From: an uncultured bacterium
Lineage (GTDB): Bacteria > Patescibacteriota > Saccharimonadia > Saccharimonadales > Saccharimonadaceae
DNA: 8,160 nt
Reading direction: 5' to 3'
Assembly: GCA_937872185.1 (NCBI GenBank)
Contig: CALMQN010000088.1
Coordinates: 1-8,160 of the forward strand
The notes below the pieces were generated by a model. The model saw only the letters and a program-made list of their open reading frames with translations. It was not told where the DNA came from and made no database searches. A program made the translations under genes and the position numbers. Numbering within the stretch: the stretch's first letter is position 1; every line of letters starts with the position of its first letter. Positions 1-5,052 of the stretch are shown here, piece by piece.

Positions 1-442
1 CGCACATTCCCCACACTGTACCGTCAGGGTCGGTCCAGCTGTCGTAGATTCCGGCAAAGGCAAAGGGTGTTTCGCCGTTAGGGCGAATGAAGTAAGGCGT
101 TTTGTCCGTTTCGTTGTTGCGCCATTCGTACCATCCATTGGCCGGGATTAGGCAACGCTGGGTTCGGATGGCGCCGGACCACGATGGTTTATCAAAGATG
201 CCCTCTGAGCGAGCAATGTGGGTTTTGTAGCGAAAGACCGCATTTGCATCTTTGGCGCCCGGTGCGATAAACCCCCATTTCATTGTTTCGATCTGCCGCG
301 TTCCACCACGCATGACGATTACTGGCACTAATTGTGCTGGGCTGATGTTGTAATTAGGTTTGACGCCCTTTGGCACGCCAGCGTCAGGCGCAAAGCGCTT
401 ACTAATTTTGTCGGTTTCAAACAGGGCAAATCGAGAGGTCAT
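1..442 (-). CDS. SRAP domain protein (YedK/HMCES-like), 5' part only, atypical active site
   Basis: SRAP proteins crosslink to abasic sites in single-stranded DNA and shield them; older annotations call them SOS-response-associated peptidases. The gene reads leftward from ATG at 442-440, and 147 codons are visible before the window edge. Recognisable family blocks are YNISP (31-35), MKWGF (54-58), ARSE (77-80), CLIPANGWYEW (97-107) and PFAFAGIYDSW (126-136). The N-terminus is odd: the family normally begins MCGR, with Cys2 as the catalytic residue, whereas this one begins MTSR. The Asn of the usual NARAE block is also replaced (IARSE). The Glu of the GWYEW block is kept (E106). The active-site His lies beyond the window. 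A -10 box ends 8 nt before the ATG and no ribosome binding site is visible, so the mRNA may be leaderless. The family call is secure; activity on abasic DNA is doubtful given the changed residues. Confidence 0.85.
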   Translation of the reverse strand, partial: MTSRFALFETDKISKRFAPDAGVPKGVKPNYNISPAQLVPVIVMRGGTRQIETMKWGFIAPGAKDANAVFRYKTHIARSEGIFDKPSWSGAIRTQRCLIPANGWYEWRNNETDKTPYFIRPNGETPFAFAGIYDSWTDPDGTVWGMC

Positions 443-450
443 TATCAACC

Positions 451-456
451 AGTATA
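451..456 (-). promoter_or_regulatory. Predicted -10 box of the SRAP gene
   Basis: On the minus strand the hexamer is TATACT. It ends 8 nt before the ATG at 442, which places the transcription start at or next to the start codon. No convincing -35 hexamer is visible at 17 bp. It faces the -10 box of the divergent methyltransferase gene within a 36-bp intergenic gap, so the two promoters must overlap. Confidence 0.55.
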
Positions 457-466
457 CAACGTACGG

Positions 467-472
467 TATAGT
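467..472 (+). promoter_or_regulatory. Predicted -10 box of the SpoU/TrmH methyltransferase gene
   Basis: TATAGT ends 6 nt before the ATG at 479. The -35 is weak: TTATCA at 442-447 would give a 19-bp spacer and overlaps the SRAP start codon. There is no Shine-Dalgarno sequence between this box and the ATG, consistent with a leaderless transcript. Confidence 0.5.
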
Positions 473-478
473 AAGGGC

Positions 479-1090
479 ATGAATGATCCGTTAGTCGGCG
501 TGCCACCACATCCCCAGCCTTGGCCAAGTGGGCTTCAGTATGACCCGGAGTTGCTTGAAAATGGCGACAGCCGAAACGTAATCGACAAGTATCGGTACTG
601 GACGGTCGAAGCCATTAAGGCTGACTTGGACAACACCAGAAGCTCGGTCCACGTAGCGATCGAAAATTGGCAGCACGACATGAATATTGGGACGATCGTC
701 AGGAACGCTAATGCTTTTAACGTCGCCGGGGTTCACATCATCGGTAAGCGCCACTGGAACAAGCGAGGGGCCATGGTAACCGATCTTTACATGCATGTCG
801 AACATCACGCGACTGTTGAGGCGTTTACAAAACGCATGGGCGAATTGGGCAAGCGCATTATCGCTATTGATAATTTACCGGGCGCCGTAGGGCTTGCCGA
901 TACTGATCTGCCCAAGCAGTGCGTGCTTGTGTTTGGGGGCGAGGGCCCAGGCCTTAGTGACGAGATGATAGCGGTAAGTGAGCGTATGGTTATGATCGAA
1001 CAGTTTGGGTCGACTCGTTCAGTTAATGTTGGCGTGGCATCGGGCATCGTACTCTATGCGTGGAATGCACAACATGTATTGAAACGCTAA
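479..1090 (+). CDS. SpoU/TrmH-family RNA 2'-O-methyltransferase
   Basis: Predicted SAM-dependent ribose methyltransferase of the SPOUT class acting on tRNA or rRNA in the cytosol; the exact nucleotide cannot be told from sequence. The 203-aa protein carries the three SpoU motifs in order. Motif 1 is around N69-R75-N78 (NIGTIVRNANAF), with the catalytic-type Arg. Motif 2 is GGEGPGLSDE (153-162). Motif 3 is STRSVNVGVASG (178-189), forming the trefoil-knot SAM site. About 55 residues precede the catalytic domain without recognisable similarity. The reading frame is open upstream to 332, but ATG 479 is chosen because a -10 box ends 6 nt before it and the upstream extension would overlap the SRAP gene on the other strand. 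It lies divergent from SRAP, and the next gene starts 23 bp after its stop. Confidence 0.9.
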   Translation: MNDPLVGVPPHPQPWPSGLQYDPELLENGDSRNVIDKYRYWTVEAIKADLDNTRSSVHVAIENWQHDMNIGTIVRNANAFNVAGVHIIGKRHWNKRGAMVTDLYMHVEHHATVEAFTKRMGELGKRIIAIDNLPGAVGLADTDLPKQCVLVFGGEGPGLSDEMIAVSERMVMIEQFGSTRSVNVGVASGIVLYAWNAQHVLKR

Positions 1091-1107
1091 ATATAGCGTG
1101 TCATACT
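1079..1107 (+). promoter_or_regulatory. Predicted promoter of the 1114 gene
   Basis: TTGAAA at 1079-1084 and CATACT at 1102-1107 are separated by 17 bp. The -10 box ends 6 nt before ATG 1114, and no Shine-Dalgarno sequence intervenes. The -35 box lies inside the last codons of the methyltransferase gene, showing how tightly the region is packed. The exact spacing matches the promoters of the neighbouring genes. Confidence 0.6.
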
Positions 1108-1113
1108 GTAAGC

Positions 1114-1761
1114 ATGAGCGAAATGCCTCGACCATCGCCAGCAGTCGAAATACGGGCAACGTTTACACCCGGTGAACGTATTCGCAATCTTGTCATTGAC
1201 CTTCTTGACCCCAGCAAAGTTGATCGACGTACCCGAGAGTCGCTTCGTGCGGCTCTTTTGTTTTCATCGTATCGACGACGCCTCATTGCACAGGATGTGT
1301 ATGATGAGACCGAAGTCGAACGCCATGGCAGTGTCAAACAGGCGATCGACAAGTTTGAAAAACTACGTCGTCTGCGCATTGGTACCGATGCAACCGTCAG
1401 TTTGGAACGAGTCGCCCCTGATGCTCGGACGCTGAGGTTGTTTATGAGGCCTCTTCCGGGTGCAAGTCTGGATAAAGTTGATGATATTATGTCGTCGATT
1501 CCTTCGTCCGAATATTTTGATCCCGGAAGACCATTACCGCCAGATCTTTTCTTTGTTGAACTGCAAACAGCGCACATGGCATCGCTTGGCGACATGAAAC
1601 GTGTGGTTGATCGCGAGCAGAAAGTACTGCAGAAAGATCCGAGTTTACGTGCTGAGTACGATGTCCATACGCTAGCGATTGTGAAGGGGAGTGTGACCGC
1701 GCGCCTAGGCGGCCACAGCAGCCCGAACGATAATCATGGTCAACTTGCCACGCGGCAGTAA
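1114..1761 (+). CDS. Protein of unknown function, soluble, 215 aa
   Basis: I do not recognise this protein. It is 215 aa from ATG 1114, rich in Arg, Lys, Asp and Glu, with no signal peptide and no hydrophobic stretch long enough for a membrane helix. Residues about 15-95 look helical and basic, including a run rich in Arg around SSYRRRL and KFEKLRRLR. Residues about 100-190 are more mixed, with a DLFFVELQTAHM segment. The last 20 residues (GGHSSPNDNHGQLATRQ) look disordered. Coding sense is supported by the uninterrupted frame, its flush fit between two conserved genes, and a promoter with the local spacing rule. The start ATG 1114 is chosen over upstream in-frame codons because those overlap the methyltransferase and lie upstream of the predicted transcription start. 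The hisS -35 box lies within its final codons. It could be a lineage-specific regulator or nucleic-acid-binding protein, but that is a guess. Confidence 0.75.
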   Translation: MSEMPRPSPAVEIRATFTPGERIRNLVIDLLDPSKVDRRTRESLRAALLFSSYRRRLIAQDVYDETEVERHGSVKQAIDKFEKLRRLRIGTDATVSLERVAPDARTLRLFMRPLPGASLDKVDDIMSSIPSSEYFDPGRPLPPDLFFVELQTAHMASLGDMKRVVDREQKVLQKDPSLRAEYDVHTLAIVKGSVTARLGGHSSPNDNHGQLATRQ

Positions 1762-1773
1762 AAATGAGACAAT
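1745..1773 (+). promoter_or_regulatory. Predicted hisS promoter
   Basis: TTGCCA at 1745-1750 and GACAAT at 1768-1773 are 17 bp apart. The -10 box ends 7 nt before ATG 1781, with no ribosome binding site between. This fixes the hisS start at 1781. The -35 box is inside the end of the preceding gene. Confidence 0.6.
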
Positions 1774-1780
1774 AACCCTA

Positions 1781-3115
1781 ATGAGCGCACTATCGTCACA
1801 ACCATACAAAGGCACACGCGACTACTATCCCGAAGACAAGCGCGTTCAAAACTATATCTTCGCTGTGTGGCGCCAGGTATCTGAACGATTTGGATATGAA
1901 GAGTACGGTGCACCAACGCTTGAGCCGCTGGATATTTACGCTGCAAAAAGTGGCCAAGAGTTAGCCAACGAACAGACATATAGTTTTACCGATCGTGGTG
2001 GCCGTATTGTGGCGATTCGTCCTGAAATGACACCGACGATTAGTCGTATGGTTGCTGCACGTCGCCAAGAGCTGGCGTACCCTGCGCGTCTTTACAGTAT
2101 CGCGAACTTTATGCGATACGAACGTCCACAGCGCGGCCGAGAGCGTGAGTTTTGGCAGCTGAACGTTGATATGTTTGGTGTTGATGAAATTGCAGGTGAG
2201 GCTGAAGTGATTATGATGGCCGATGGTGTCATGAAAGCGTTCGGAGCCAAAGATAAAGATTTTGTCATCAAGATCAATAACCGTAAACTAATTAACTTTA
2301 TGATGGCGCAGTATCTGGGGCTTGATGCCGTGCAAGCGCAACTGATGGTCAAATTGTTTGATCGCAAGGATAAAATTGGCAGCGTTGAGTTTTCTGATCA
2401 AGCACGCGAGATTTTGGGTGAAGCGGCTATAGAAGGCCTGCCAAAGATTGACGCGCTACTAAACGCAAAAAGCATGGCCGAGCTGCCGGTAGAAATTCGT
2501 AATAGCAGTGTGGTTGAAGAAGTGCAAGAACTGTTTACGTTACTTGAGCGCGGCGGCGTTAAAAGCGCAATTTTTGACATTACATTGATGCGAGGCTTGG
2601 ATTATTACACAGGCACAGTCTTTGAAGTTTTTGACATGGACCCGGACAACAACCGATCGGTACTGGGTGGTGGACGATACGACGGATTGGTTGGATTATT
2701 CGGTGCCGAACCAATATCGGCTGTTGGTATGGCGCAGGGCGGCACAACAATCGAAAACTTTTTGGCGGTTCATAAATTGTTACCAAAGCTTGGTTCGACA
2801 ACGGACGTATATATTGTGGTACTTGGCGATGTTTCTAAAGCGGCTGCCAAATTAGCCCGTGATCTGAGGAACGAAGGCGTCAACGTAGAACTTGATATTA
2901 CTGATCGTAAGCTTGATAAGCAAATCAAAACTGCTGTTAAAAAATCGGTTCCTTATATCTTATTTATTGGCGAAGACGAAGTGAAATCTGAAGTGTATAC
3001 CGTGAAAGATACCAGTAGCACCGAAGAGCAAAAGCTTGGATTTTCGCGTATTGTGAGCGTGATTAAAGATCGCCGACGCGTGGCTGAGGCCGATCCACTG
3101 GACGATTTGGTATAG
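1781..3115 (+). CDS. hisS: Histidyl-tRNA synthetase
   Basis: Class II aminoacyl-tRNA synthetase that charges tRNA-His with histidine in the cytosol, using ATP. The protein is 444 aa, within the family's usual range. KGTRDYYPED (10-19) is the N-terminal family block. Motif 2 is at about 111-133, with RYERPQRGRER then EFWQLNVDMFG. The histidine-specific loop RGLDYYTG is at 271-278 and GGGRYDGL at 297-303. Motif 3 is at about 314-328 and is of the less common type: GMAQGGTTIENFL rather than the bacterial GLERL form. Residues about 342-430 form the anticodon-binding domain (DVYIVVLGD, then DITDRKLDKQIKTA and PYILFIGEDE). ATG 1781 is preferred over an earlier in-frame start at 1736, which overlaps the previous gene and lies upstream of the promoter. 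tig follows 29 bp later with no terminator between, so some read-through is likely. Confidence 0.97.
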   Translation: MSALSSQPYKGTRDYYPEDKRVQNYIFAVWRQVSERFGYEEYGAPTLEPLDIYAAKSGQELANEQTYSFTDRGGRIVAIRPEMTPTISRMVAARRQELAYPARLYSIANFMRYERPQRGREREFWQLNVDMFGVDEIAGEAEVIMMADGVMKAFGAKDKDFVIKINNRKLINFMMAQYLGLDAVQAQLMVKLFDRKDKIGSVEFSDQAREILGEAAIEGLPKIDALLNAKSMAELPVEIRNSSVVEEVQELFTLLERGGVKSAIFDITLMRGLDYYTGTVFEVFDMDPDNNRSVLGGGRYDGLVGLFGAEPISAVGMAQGGTTIENFLAVHKLLPKLGSTTDVYIVVLGDVSKAAAKLARDLRNEGVNVELDITDRKLDKQIKTAVKKSVPYILFIGEDEVKSEVYTVKDTSSTEEQKLGFSRIVSVIKDRRRVAEADPLDDLV

Positions 3116-3135
3116 ACGCAAAGTGTTGATATACT
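3107..3135 (+). promoter_or_regulatory. Predicted tig promoter with an inverted repeat over the start
   Basis: TTGGTA at 3107-3112 and TATACT at 3130-3135 are 17 bp apart. The -35 box overlaps the end of hisS. ATG 3145 begins 9 nt after the -10 box; an in-frame TTG at 3139 is too close to be preferred. A perfect 6-bp inverted repeat, ATACTC (3131-3136) and GAGTAT (3141-3146), joins the -10 box to the start codon. It could be an operator or a small 5' hairpin. Confidence 0.6.
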
Positions 3136-3144
3136 CGTTTGAGT

Positions 3145-4317
3145 ATGAAAACCACCATTAAACACCTATCTGACACCAAAGTTGAACTGACCATTGCGCT
3201 GGGCGTACCTGAACTGACCGCTGCCGAACAAGTGGCATTATCGAAACTATCCAAAGACATGAAAGTTACGGGTTTCCGCAAGGGCAAAGTGCCAATCGCT
3301 GTCGTTGCCAAAAACGTTGACCCGCAAACATTGCAAGAGAGCATTATAGACAATGCTGTCAGCAAGGCCGTTGCCGAGGCGTTTTTAAGTGAGAAGATTC
3401 AGGTGCTTGATCGACCTGCAGTCGAAGTAAAGAAATTCGTTCCAGGCGAGACATTAGAGTTTACGGCAGAGGCTGAGATACTGCCAAAAATTACCCTTGG
3501 CGATTATAAGAAGCTGAAGGCAATAAAAGAAAAAGTAACCGTTACTGCCAAAGAAGTTGACGTCGTCATTGATCGCATGAAGCAAGGTATGGCGGATAAA
3601 AAGGAAGTCACACGACCGGTTAAGGCTGGTGACGAGACCGTTATAGATTTTGTTGGAACGCGCGATGGGGTTGCGTTTGACGGTGGCACAGGGACTGACT
3701 ACGCACTGACTATAGGTAGTCAGTCGTTTATCCCTGGATTTGAAGAAGGCATTATTGGTAAAAAACCCGGCGAGACGTTTGACTTGGACTTGGCATTTCC
3801 TGACGATTACCACGTCGCAGATTTAAAAGGTCAAAAGGTGACTTTCACCACCACGCTAAAGACCGTTAAAGAAGTTGTACTGCCGACCATTGACGACGAG
3901 TTCGCTGCAAAGGTCGGTCCATTTACGTCAGCTGACGAAATGAAAGCTGACATTAAGCGTGAACTGATTGAGCAAAAAGAGCGCGACAATCGGGAAAAAC
4001 TAAAAGACGACCTGGTCGGTCAACTGATTGAAGTCAGTACGGTTCCGACGCCCGAAATTTTGATCGCTGATCAAGAAAAATCGATCGAACAAGATTTTGA
4101 ACGTAATTTGATGTACCAAGGCTTGACGATTGACCAGTATCTGACGACGCAGAAGTTTAAAGATAAGGACGAATGGCTGGCAAAAGAAGTCAAACCGACT
4201 GCCATCAAGCGAGTTAAGGCAGGATTGGTCCTGGCAGAGTTGAGCAAGTTAGAGAAAATTGAAGCGACTAGTGCCGAGCCGGATGCCCACGTTGCATTGC
4301 ACCAAACACAATGCTAA
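3145..4317 (+). CDS. tig: Trigger factor, as read ends early because of a frameshift
   Basis: Ribosome-associated chaperone and peptidyl-prolyl isomerase that meets nascent chains at the exit tunnel. The N-terminal ribosome-binding domain (about 1-115) carries the signature GFRKGKVP (43-50), which docks on ribosomal protein L23. The FKBP-type isomerase domain spans about 158-243 (GDETVIDFVGTRDG, then SFIPGFEEGIIGKKPGE). The helical chaperone domain follows from about 245. As sequenced, the frame stops at residue 390 after HQTQC. A convincing trigger factor C-terminus continues in the next frame (4313-4429), so the ancestral or true protein would be about 427 aa. The start is ATG 3145, set by the promoter; TTG 3139 would add two residues. 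The truncated protein keeps the ribosome-docking and isomerase domains but loses the last C-terminal helices. A real mutation and a sequence error are both possible. Confidence 0.93.
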   Translation: MKTTIKHLSDTKVELTIALGVPELTAAEQVALSKLSKDMKVTGFRKGKVPIAVVAKNVDPQTLQESIIDNAVSKAVAEAFLSEKIQVLDRPAVEVKKFVPGETLEFTAEAEILPKITLGDYKKLKAIKEKVTVTAKEVDVVIDRMKQGMADKKEVTRPVKAGDETVIDFVGTRDGVAFDGGTGTDYALTIGSQSFIPGFEEGIIGKKPGETFDLDLAFPDDYHVADLKGQKVTFTTTLKTVKEVVLPTIDDEFAAKVGPFTSADEMKADIKRELIEQKERDNREKLKDDLVGQLIEVSTVPTPEILIADQEKSIEQDFERNLMYQGLTIDQYLTTQKFKDKDEWLAKEVKPTAIKRVKAGLVLAELSKLEKIEATSAEPDAHVALHQTQC

Positions 4318-4429
4318 CAATACAGATGCACTAGCACAGTTTGATAATCCTGAAGTTCGTCGTGACATTGCCAACAGATTATTAACCGAAAAAACGGTTG
4401 ATCGATTGGTTGATTTAAACACGAAATAG
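4313..4429 (+). pseudogene. tig: Displaced C-terminal tail of trigger factor (+1 frame)
   Basis: Reading frame 2 from about 4313 gives ANNTDALAQF, then DNPEVRRDIANRLL, then TEKTVDRLVDLNTK, ending at TAG 4427-4429. This is the amphipathic, charged ending expected for a trigger factor C-terminal domain. It joins smoothly to frame 1 if one base near 4312 is dropped: HQTQ is then followed by ANNTDALAQF. It has no start codon, promoter or ribosome binding site of its own that I trust (an ATG at 4283 lies in this frame but has no supporting signals). I therefore read it as the 3' part of tig, not a separate gene. Confidence 0.8.
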
Positions 4430-4457
4430 TATCTGGTAACATTGGTATTTTACAGAG

Positions 4458-4482
4458 CACCCTTGTCATAAAGGGTGTTTTG
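4458..4482 (+). terminator. Rho-independent terminator of tig
   Basis: A 7-bp stem CACCCTT (4458-4464) with AAGGGTG (4471-4477) encloses a 6-nt loop and is followed by TTTTGT. It lies 28 nt after the restored tig stop at 4429, which supports 4429 as the original gene end. Its loop-side sequence TTGTCA also serves as the likely -35 box of the downstream RNA gene. Confidence 0.85.
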
Positions 4483-4491
4483 TATTATATT
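4463..4491 (+). promoter_or_regulatory. Predicted promoter of the structured RNA gene
   Basis: TTGTCA at 4463-4468 and TATATT at 4486-4491 are 17 bp apart, the best-matched promoter pair in the gap. The predicted start falls near 4498-4500, just upstream of the first helices. The -35 box is embedded in the tig terminator hairpin, so tig termination and RNA initiation share DNA. Confidence 0.65.
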
Positions 4492-4880
4492 CTAAAGTAA
4501 CACTCACCGTAATCACTGACGCTCACACCGACGTGACACAGGGAAGGTGTGGTGCTGGTCGGAATCGGGTCCGACCAGCATCTTAAACGTACAACACCAG
4601 GATCAATGGACCCCCCCGTCCGCCTGGTCGTTGCCTGAAGATATGCCGGGTAAGCGCCTGTGTAGCAACATGCGGTGCCTATCTTCAGGGGAGTGGTGAC
4701 GGGCGACTCCTGTTGGAGCGCAGTCCTTGGACTCGTCCGTCACCACATGCCACTTGCAGGTTCCAGAGGTTGTCCGTCATGGGCATCAACTGGCTGCGAC
4801 CTTGGTGCTCCCCCGTAAAGGAGCCCAAGAAGATGAGAGCCGGCCGCCCTCATATTGCCAGTGACGGCGACGATTGTGCG

Positions 4881-4905
4881 CTAGGATGAGCCTAACGGCC
4901 CCTAG
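4881..4905 (+). repeat. Twin RNA hairpin, copy I (UAAC loop)
   Basis: The order is stem CTAGG, then AUGA, stem GCC, tetraloop UAAC, stem GGC, a single C, and stem CCTAG. The result is an asymmetric internal loop of AUGA facing C. UAAC fits the UMAC tetraloop class. It caps the 17-bp helix 4857-4938 through a short GCG/CGC connection (4878-4880 with 4911-4913). It matches copy II at 20 of 24 positions when 4882-4905 is aligned with 4946-4969. Confidence 0.75.
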
Positions 4906-4938
4906 AGTATCGCGGAAGAGTCGTCGCCGTCACATGGC

Positions 4939-4972
4939 CCGAGCCAAGGATGAGCCTACGGGCCCCTATCGG
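4939..4972 (+). repeat. Twin RNA hairpin, copy II (UACG loop)
   Basis: The order is CCGA, internal loop, stem AGG, AUGA, stem GCC, tetraloop UACG, stem GGC, a single C, stem CCT, A and UCGG. The same AUGA/C internal loop as copy I is kept exactly, while the tetraloop is changed from UAAC to UACG (a UNCG-class loop) and the outer stem is different. It stands directly before the terminator. Confidence 0.75.
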
Positions 4973-4979
4973 ATTCACT

Positions 4980-5003
4980 GCCCTCCTGAAATGGAGGGCT
5001 TTC
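4980..5003 (+). terminator. Rho-independent terminator of the structured RNA
   Basis: A perfect 7-bp stem GCCCTCC (4980-4986) with GGAGGGC (4993-4999) encloses a 6-nt loop and is followed by TTT, CC and ATTT. The T-tract is short and interrupted, so termination may be partial. It sits 3 bp upstream of CIRCE and upstream of the clpP promoter, separating the RNA from clpP. Confidence 0.75.
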
Positions 5004-5006
5004 CAT

Positions 5007-5033
5007 TTAGCACTCACTTGCAACGAGTGCTAG
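5007..5033 (+). promoter_or_regulatory. CIRCE operator (HrcA binding site) before clpP
   Basis: TTAGCACTC (5007-5015), a 9-bp spacer and GAGTGCTAG (5025-5033) match the CIRCE consensus TTAGCACTC-N9-GAGTGCTAA at all but the final base. CIRCE is bound by the repressor HrcA, which lets go during heat stress. It lies 19 bp before the clpP start codon and covers the predicted -35 box, the expected geometry for repression. Confidence 0.93.
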
Positions 5034-5046
5034 TTTTATATACACT
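5018..5046 (+). promoter_or_regulatory. Predicted clpP promoter inside CIRCE
   Basis: TTGCAA at 5018-5023 and TACACT at 5041-5046 are 17 bp apart. The -35 box lies in the CIRCE spacer, so HrcA binding would block polymerase. The -10 box ends 6 nt before ATG 5053 and no Shine-Dalgarno sequence is present, implying a leaderless clpP mRNA. Confidence 0.6.
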
Positions 5047-5052
5047 GGATAT

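Larger units (their letters stand above)
4498..5003 (+). ncRNA. Candidate large structured noncoding RNA, about 500 nt, family unknown
   Basis: The stretch lacks a credible gene, looks more GC-rich than its neighbours, and is bounded by its own promoter and terminator. Helices seen by eye (pairing partners): 4524-4529/4546-4551; 4551-4563/4570-4582 (13 bp, one G-U, 6-nt loop); 4592-4601/4623-4633 (10 bp, bulged C4629) with inner 4608-4611/4618-4621 and a C6 loop; 4634-4643/4680-4689 (10 bp) with inner 4654-4658/4674-4678; 4693-4702/4737-4746 (10 bp) enclosing two small hairpins, 4707-4718 and 4722-4733, as a three-way junction; 4769-4772/4787-4790 extended by 4763-4765/4791-4793; 4801-4811/4820-4829 (10 bp, bulged U4806); 4833-4837/4849-4853; 4857-4873/4921-4938 (17 bp with one bulge). 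Two repeated hairpins follow. I find no RNase P core, no tmRNA tag or tRNA-like end, and no SRP tetraloop domain. Function is unknown; strand and bounds come from the promoter and terminator. Confidence 0.8.

Noticed and set aside
332..478. N-terminal extension of the methyltransferase upstream of ATG 479
   Set aside because: It would overlap the SRAP gene on the other strand and lies upstream of the predicted promoter; the extension has no family similarity.
1736..1780. Earlier hisS start at 1736
   Set aside because: It overlaps the preceding gene and contains the hisS -35 and -10 boxes. HisRS proteins normally begin a few residues before the KGTRD block, as ATG 1781 does.
4300..4320. Programmed +1 frameshift in tig
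   Set aside because: The site CAA-TGC-TAA offers no favourable re-pairing for the P-site tRNA and there is no stimulatory element I can see, so an indel is the simpler reading.
4592..4633. 6C RNA, because of the C-run in a hairpin loop
   Set aside because: 6C RNAs are short and have two hairpins with C6 loops. Here only one loop has six C residues, it lies within a far larger RNA, and the lineage differs.
4498..5003. RNase P RNA as the identity of the structured RNA
   Set aside because: Neither the 5' core (GAGGAAAGUC) nor the 3' core (ACAGAA then GGCUUA) is present on either strand. A partial match around 4591 (ACAACACCAGGATCA) is in the wrong half of the molecule and has mismatches at conserved positions.
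4498..5003. tmRNA as the identity of the structured RNA
   Set aside because: No tRNA-like 3' end with a T-loop, no matching 5' acceptor strand and no tag reading frame ending in Ala-Ala-stop were found.
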